Source: Planctomycetota bacterium (GTDB taxonomy: Bacteria > Planctomycetota > PUPC01 > DSUN01). From it: a DNA stretch of 64,000 nucleotides. Position numbers and translations under genes: made by a program. How positions within the stretch are numbered: position 1 is the stretch's first letter; each line of letters opens with the position of its first letter. Under the pieces are notes generated by a model that saw only the letters and a list, made by a program, of their open reading frames with translations, searched no databases and was not told the DNA's origin. The stretch covers positions 1 to 64,000 of the forward strand of contig DAOOIT010000002.1 in NCBI GenBank assembly GCA_035384565.1, written 5' to 3'. Of the stretch, positions 60,101-64,000 are shown piece by piece.

Positions 60101-63100
60101 ATGAGACCGGCCGTGCGGCTATCGCTGGTTCCGCGGGTTTTGGGCGCGACGGCCATCCTGGTTCTCGCGCTGGCGGCCTCTGCGATGCGGGCACAGGCTG
60201 ACCTCGTGCTTGCAGACAAGGGGGGCACCGAGGCCGTCATCGTCCACAACGGCTTCGAGAGGCAGGCGAAGGACCTCCAGGCGTACCTCCTGAAGATCAC
60301 GGGGGTGGAGCTCCCCTTCGGCGCGGAGGCCCCAGGGCGGCCCGCCATTGTGCTCCAAGTGGTCGAGAGGGTGCCCGGGGCGAGCGACCGCGCCACGGCG
60401 AAACAGGCATACCGAATTCACACGGAGGGCCACCGGTTGCTCCTCACCGCCGCGACCGAGCTGGGCCTCACCTATGCCGTCTGGGGCTTCCTCGAGGACC
60501 ATCTCGGCTGCCGCTTCTACAGCTACTCGGCCATGCCGTTCAACAGATACCTCGGGCCGAAGTTCGAGCTCGTCCCCCAGCGGCCCCGCCTGCGGCTGGG
60601 CCAGATAGACGAGGTGCAGGAGCCGGCCTTCCAGCTCCGCGGCTTCGTCTACTACCTGAGCCTCGGCGACTGGCTCTTCAAGAACCGCGGCGGCGGCCTG
60701 CCCATCGCACCCCACGGCGGAGCCGTGTGCGGCACCCACAACTTCTACCACTTCGCCGACCCGAAGACCTACTTCGAGAAGCACCCCGAGTGGTATCCGC
60801 TCCGCGGCGGCAAGCGCCAGCACGACTGGGCCATGGGCCTCTGCGGCACCAATGAGGAACTGGCCAGAGAGCTGGCGAAGAACCTGATGGAGAAGCAGAT
60901 GGCGAAGTGGAAGGACCCCGCGTTGCCCATCCCCCTCGCCCAGGGCGACGGCTACACGGGCTGCCAGTGCCCCGCCTGCCGCGAACTGGTGGAGAGGGAG
61001 GGCACCGAGGCCGCACCGCTGCTCCTGCTCCTCAACCGCATCCTGGATATCACGACCAGGACCTATCCCGACCTCCAGATCGTCACCTTCTCGTACTTCG
61101 AAACCCTCATCCCGCCGAAGACGATGAAGCCGCATCCGAACCTGTGGTTCAACGTCGTCTCCAGCTCCCTCTCGCAGAACCACGCCGGCGACCAGGTCGG
61201 GCCGATTCGCGGCAACCCCGCCAACCGCGATTACCTGCGGGCCATCGAGGGCTGGCCCAGGCTCGCCCCAGGCCGCGTGACCCTCTGGGACTGGGCGCTC
61301 ACCAGCAACCCCCTCGTCGAGTGGCCCAACCTCTTCTTCCTGCCCGACAACGTCCGCCTCTGGCACGAGAGCGGCGTCACGGGCGCCGCCCTCCAGGTCT
61401 GCTGGGGCACAAGCAACTGGAACTGGCTGCGTAACTGGCTCTTCCTCAAGCTCGCCTGGAACCCCAGGGCCGATGCTGAGAAGCTCATCCGCCAGTTCCT
61501 CGACGACTACTATGGCCGCCGCGCGGCAGGGCACCTTTGGGAGTACCTGCGGCTCACCAGGCAGGCGTACGAGGACGCCTGCCACAGCTACGTCCCCAGC
61601 GGCGTCCGCTGGACCTATTGGCCCCAGAACCTGCGGGCGAAGATGTACCCGCCAGACGTGTTGGAGAAGATGGATGCCCTGATGGCCCGGGCCATGCGCG
61701 CCGCGGCGCGCGAGCGCGACCCCCTCTATGCCCAGCACGTGGCCGAAGCGCGGGCGACGAGTGTGGACCTGCTCGTGCTCGACGAGGCGCGCTGCGCCGC
61801 GCCGTTCCAGCCCGTGAGCTGCCGCGAGGACGGCCAGCGCTGGCTCGTGCCCGGCGGCCGGGCCGACCTGCCGGCCCGCATCCGCCGCATCGCCGACATC
61901 TACGCCCTGGGCGACAACAGCGAGCACGGCCCCGAGCGCGAGACCTCCTGGTTCGTCGCCTCCCAGGGCGGCCTCATCGCCTCGTTGCGAAACGCCCACT
62001 ACGCCGTGGACGTCGTGCCGAACCTCCGCGGCCAGATCACCAGCATCGTCCACCTGCCCACGGGCAAGGAGATCCTGGCCGCCGACGGCGCCGAGTTCGG
62101 CTACCGGGACCTGTTCGACCGCATCAGCTCGCAGCTCTGGAGCCTGGCGGGGGAGGGGAGGCGGCCTGAAGGCCGTACTGCGAGCGTGGAGACGGACCTC
62201 CTCCTCTCGCCGCCCTACTGGGGATTCACCAAGGCGAATCGCATGCCCCGCTCCGTCGCCTTCACGCCCGACGGCGCGGGCGTCGTTGTGTCCCGCCGTT
62301 ATGAGCAGGACAAGGGCGGCGGCCTGCCGGACAAGACGCGCTTCACCACCCGCTGGATGCTCCAGTTGCCCGAGCCCGCGAGGGCGCGGGTGGCCGTCCG
62401 CGGCGGCGGCATCGAGCGAATGCTCGACCTGCGCCACGTCCGGCCCGGCGGCGTCCGCGGCGAGAGAGTCGGCGAGCGCCTGCCGGGCGCCGACTTCATG
62501 GACCAGCGCTTCGATGACGTGACGGCCGTCTCCGACGCGCAGGTCGTCTCGCTGCCCATCGCTGATCCCGAGGGCGAGGTCGCCGTGCGCCTCGACCGCG
62601 GCGACGGCCTCCTCGTCACCCTCACCCTTCCCGCGGCGGGCTGGGAGCGGATGGACCTCCAGCCCGTGGCCGAGAAGCGCCGCCTCACCGTCACCCTCGT
62701 CGGCACGCCGGCCGCGACGGACAAGGAGGCCAGAGCCATTGAGCTGCCGACGCAGACGCTACGGGTCAGCAATGCCCCCGTTCGCAGTGCGGGCTTCAGC
62801 CCCTCTCCGAGCGAAGAGAAGATACGGCCTGAAGGCCGCACTACAAGCGCCATCCGGGTTGTCGGCGACGGGCGGGCGGTGAACGAGCGCGATGGCGCCG
62901 AACTGGTCTGGGTGCCTGCGGGCGAGTTCCTGCGCGGCAGCCCGAAGGGCGAGGGCAGCGCCGACGAGCGGCCGCAGCGGAAGGTCTGCCTCGACGGCTT
63001 CTGGGTCTACAGGTTCCCCGTCACGCTCAAGCAGTACCGGGCATTCTGCGAGAAGGCCGGCCGCGAGATGCCGCCCCTGGCCTGGGGCCAGAGCCTGCGC

Positions 63101-63616
63101 GTGGATGAGAAGGCCGACGAGGGGAGCTACCCGATGCTCGTGAACTGGCACGACGCCGATGCCTACGCGAGGTGGGCGGGGGGCGCCCTGCCCACCGAGG
63201 CCCAGTGGGAGAAGGCCGCCCGGGGCACCGACGGCCGCCTCTACCCCTGGGGCAACGCCTGGGACCCCGAGCGCGCCGTGGGCATGGAACGTACCCACTA
63301 CCGCCACAAGGCCGGCATGTTCCCCGTCGGCAGCTCGCCTGCGGGCGCCAGCCCCTACGGGGCCGAGGACATGGCCGGCAACGTATGGGAGTGGGTGGCC
63401 GACTGGTATGGGTATCGCTACTACGAGCGCGCTCCGCGCAACAACCCGCTCGGCCCCGAGGCCGGCTCGCACAAGGTGCTTCGCGGCGGCGACAGCATGT
63501 GGGACGAGCGCCTGGCCCGCTGCGCCGCCCGCATGGCCATGCCCCCCCACGTCCGCGACTGGGTGAAGACGGGCTTCCGCGTCGCGCTGCCCGGCGGCGC
63601 GGCTCGCGGGCGCTGA
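60101..63616 (+). CDS. Secreted DUF4838 protein fused to FGE-like domain
   Basis: 1171 residues. AGGAGGAG precedes the ATG. A signal peptide (about 1-34) leads into an alpha-glucuronidase-like N-terminal domain and DUF4838: HNFYHFADPKTYFEKHPEWY, CQCPACRELV and LTLW-type features near 330-420. A helical segment and a beta region follow to about 680, then a further beta domain. Residues about 930-1165 are a formylglycine-generating-enzyme-like fold (VWVPAGEFLRG, LPTEAQWEKAARG, DMAGNVWEWVADWYG, VLRGGDSMWDERLARCAARM). The active-site Cys pair of true FGE is absent, so this domain likely binds rather than oxidises. Two small hairpin repeats are read in frame near residues 688 and 909. Confidence 0.88.
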   Translation: MRPAVRLSLVPRVLGATAILVLALAASAMRAQADLVLADKGGTEAVIVHNGFERQAKDLQAYLLKITGVELPFGAEAPGRPAIVLQVVERVPGASDRATAKQAYRIHTEGHRLLLTAATELGLTYAVWGFLEDHLGCRFYSYSAMPFNRYLGPKFELVPQRPRLRLGQIDEVQEPAFQLRGFVYYLSLGDWLFKNRGGGLPIAPHGGAVCGTHNFYHFADPKTYFEKHPEWYPLRGGKRQHDWAMGLCGTNEELARELAKNLMEKQMAKWKDPALPIPLAQGDGYTGCQCPACRELVEREGTEAAPLLLLLNRILDITTRTYPDLQIVTFSYFETLIPPKTMKPHPNLWFNVVSSSLSQNHAGDQVGPIRGNPANRDYLRAIEGWPRLAPGRVTLWDWALTSNPLVEWPNLFFLPDNVRLWHESGVTGAALQVCWGTSNWNWLRNWLFLKLAWNPRADAEKLIRQFLDDYYGRRAAGHLWEYLRLTRQAYEDACHSYVPSGVRWTYWPQNLRAKMYPPDVLEKMDALMARAMRAAARERDPLYAQHVAEARATSVDLLVLDEARCAAPFQPVSCREDGQRWLVPGGRADLPARIRRIADIYALGDNSEHGPERETSWFVASQGGLIASLRNAHYAVDVVPNLRGQITSIVHLPTGKEILAADGAEFGYRDLFDRISSQLWSLAGEGRRPEGRTASVETDLLLSPPYWGFTKANRMPRSVAFTPDGAGVVVSRRYEQDKGGGLPDKTRFTTRWMLQLPEPARARVAVRGGGIERMLDLRHVRPGGVRGERVGERLPGADFMDQRFDDVTAVSDAQVVSLPIADPEGEVAVRLDRGDGLLVTLTLPAAGWERMDLQPVAEKRRLTVTLVGTPAATDKEARAIELPTQTLRVSNAPVRSAGFSPSPSEEKIRPEGRTTSAIRVVGDGRAVNERDGAELVWVPAGEFLRGSPKGEGSADERPQRKVCLDGFWVYRFPVTLKQYRAFCEKAGREMPPLAWGQSLRVDEKADEGSYPMLVNWHDADAYARWAGGALPTEAQWEKAARGTDGRLYPWGNAWDPERAVGMERTHYRHKAGMFPVGSSPAGASPYGAEDMAGNVWEWVADWYGYRYYERAPRNNPLGPEAGSHKVLRGGDSMWDERLARCAARMAMPPHVRDWVKTGFRVALPGGAARGR
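62162..62175. repeat. In-frame mini-hairpin repeat 1
   Basis: CGGCCTGAAGGCCG, read as R-P-E-G-R. It recurs at 62825. It lies in a linker. Confidence 0.6.
62791..62838. repeat. In-frame mini-hairpin repeats 2 and 3
   Basis: GGGCTTCAGCCC (62791-62802) and CGGCCTGAAGGCCG (62825-62838) in a linker before the FGE-like domain. Both are in the reading frame, the second again as R-P-E-G-R. Confidence 0.6.
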
Positions 63617-63665
63617 ACCACGCCCGGGGCGCTCTGCCTGCGAACCGGCCGCGCGGGGCCCGCGT

Positions 63666-64000
63666 CTACCGCTTGGGTCCCCGCTCCGCAAGGAACGCCC
63701 GAAGATAGGCTTGGCGGAACTTCTCCATCGCCTCGCCGCTCGCGACGCAATCGTCCCACGGCAGGTCGGGCCTCACGGGCGGCTCATAGGCGGGGGGCTG
63801 GGCGCGGTGCCGCGCCGCCAGCTCGCGGAAGACGCGGCCCCAGGCCTTCTCCCTGCCGTCCACCGTGAACAACCCCGTCAGCCGGCTCACGTCCCTCGCT
63901 TCGGGGTGGTCGTACAGGCCCCAGTTGAGCCAGCCGCAGGCGATGGGCGCGGTGACCTCGACCACGCGCCGGCACCACTGCGCTTGCTGCTCCTCGGTGG
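63666..64000 (-). CDS. Partial gene, C-terminal part of glycoside hydrolase-like protein
   Basis: About 111 codons to a TAG, with the 5' part beyond the window edge. VTAPIACGWLNWGLYDHPEA, TGLFTVDGREKAWGRVFREL and the C-terminal YLRAFLAERGPKR resemble the end of a TIM-barrel glycosidase (cellulase-like clan A), where a Trp-rich strand 8 precedes a helix. Family assignment is uncertain without the rest. It converges with the DUF4838 gene. Confidence 0.6.
   Translation of the reverse strand, partial: TEEQQAQWCRRVVEVTAPIACGWLNWGLYDHPEARDVSRLTGLFTVDGREKAWGRVFRELAARHRAQPPAYEPPVRPDLPWDDCVASGEAMEKFRQAYLRAFLAERGPKR

Noticed and set aside
61000..63616. Sulfatase-maturating enzyme activity
   Set aside because: The FGE-like domain lacks the catalytic Cys pair and no sulfatase gene is present in the window.

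Overview
The window is about 64 kb of high-GC DNA (sampled lines are mostly 65-70% GC, with AT-richer islands). It carries neither rRNA nor phage genes. Gene content points to an uncultured member of the PVC group, most plausibly Planctomycetota: Tat-exported Gfo/Idh oxidoreductases, secreted PQQ-type propellers, DUF4091 and DUF4838 proteins, a formylglycine-generating-enzyme-like domain, ThuA and F5/8C proteins, and many short hairpin-forming dispersed repeats. This placement is inference from gene families; no rRNA or marker gene is present to confirm it.

Region 1 (1-1020) holds almost only repeats: the end of a MITE-like element, several long inverted repeats, and a module that recurs near 40.7 kb. 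Region 2 (1021-5900) has an orphan sensor histidine kinase convergent with a secreted GH95 alpha-L-fucosidase that carries an inserted discoidin-like domain.

Region 3 (6178-40200, minus strand) is a 34-kb surface-polysaccharide locus. It starts at a near-consensus promoter and a roughly 300-nt leader, followed by a NusG/UpxY-type antiterminator, a polyprenyl-phosphate sugar-1-phosphate transferase, Wzm/Wzt ABC exporter genes, and then about 24 genes: GT2, GT4, GT26 and GT-C glycosyltransferases, methyltransferases, two sugar deacetylases, an SDR epimerase, an asparagine-synthase-like protein, an O-antigen ligase-like protein and a bifunctional fucokinase/GDP-fucose pyrophosphorylase. A hairpin terminator follows. 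Many neighbours are coupled by 4-bp stop/start overlaps, while AT-richer genes sit between larger gaps. The logic is ABC-exported heteropolysaccharide synthesis, probably fucose-containing.

Region 4 (40886-64000) is a carbohydrate-handling region. A CUT1-type sugar importer (no ATPase gene here) is followed by an F5/8C protein, a ThuA-like protein and tandem Tat-signal Gfo/Idh paralogues. Next come two decayed gene fragments, then two divergent operons that each pair a PQQ propeller with a member of an unrecognised 730-850-residue secreted family. A 250-bp MITE-like element with a 9-bp target duplication lies between these operons. A tRNA-Leu(CAA), a 1171-residue DUF4838/FGE-like fusion and the edge of another gene close the window.

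Most interesting: the duplicated propeller plus unknown-family gene pair; the promoter/leader/antiterminator head of the polysaccharide operon; the MITE with visible target duplication; small hairpin repeats read in frame inside a protein; and a probable CTG start codon inside a translationally coupled pair.
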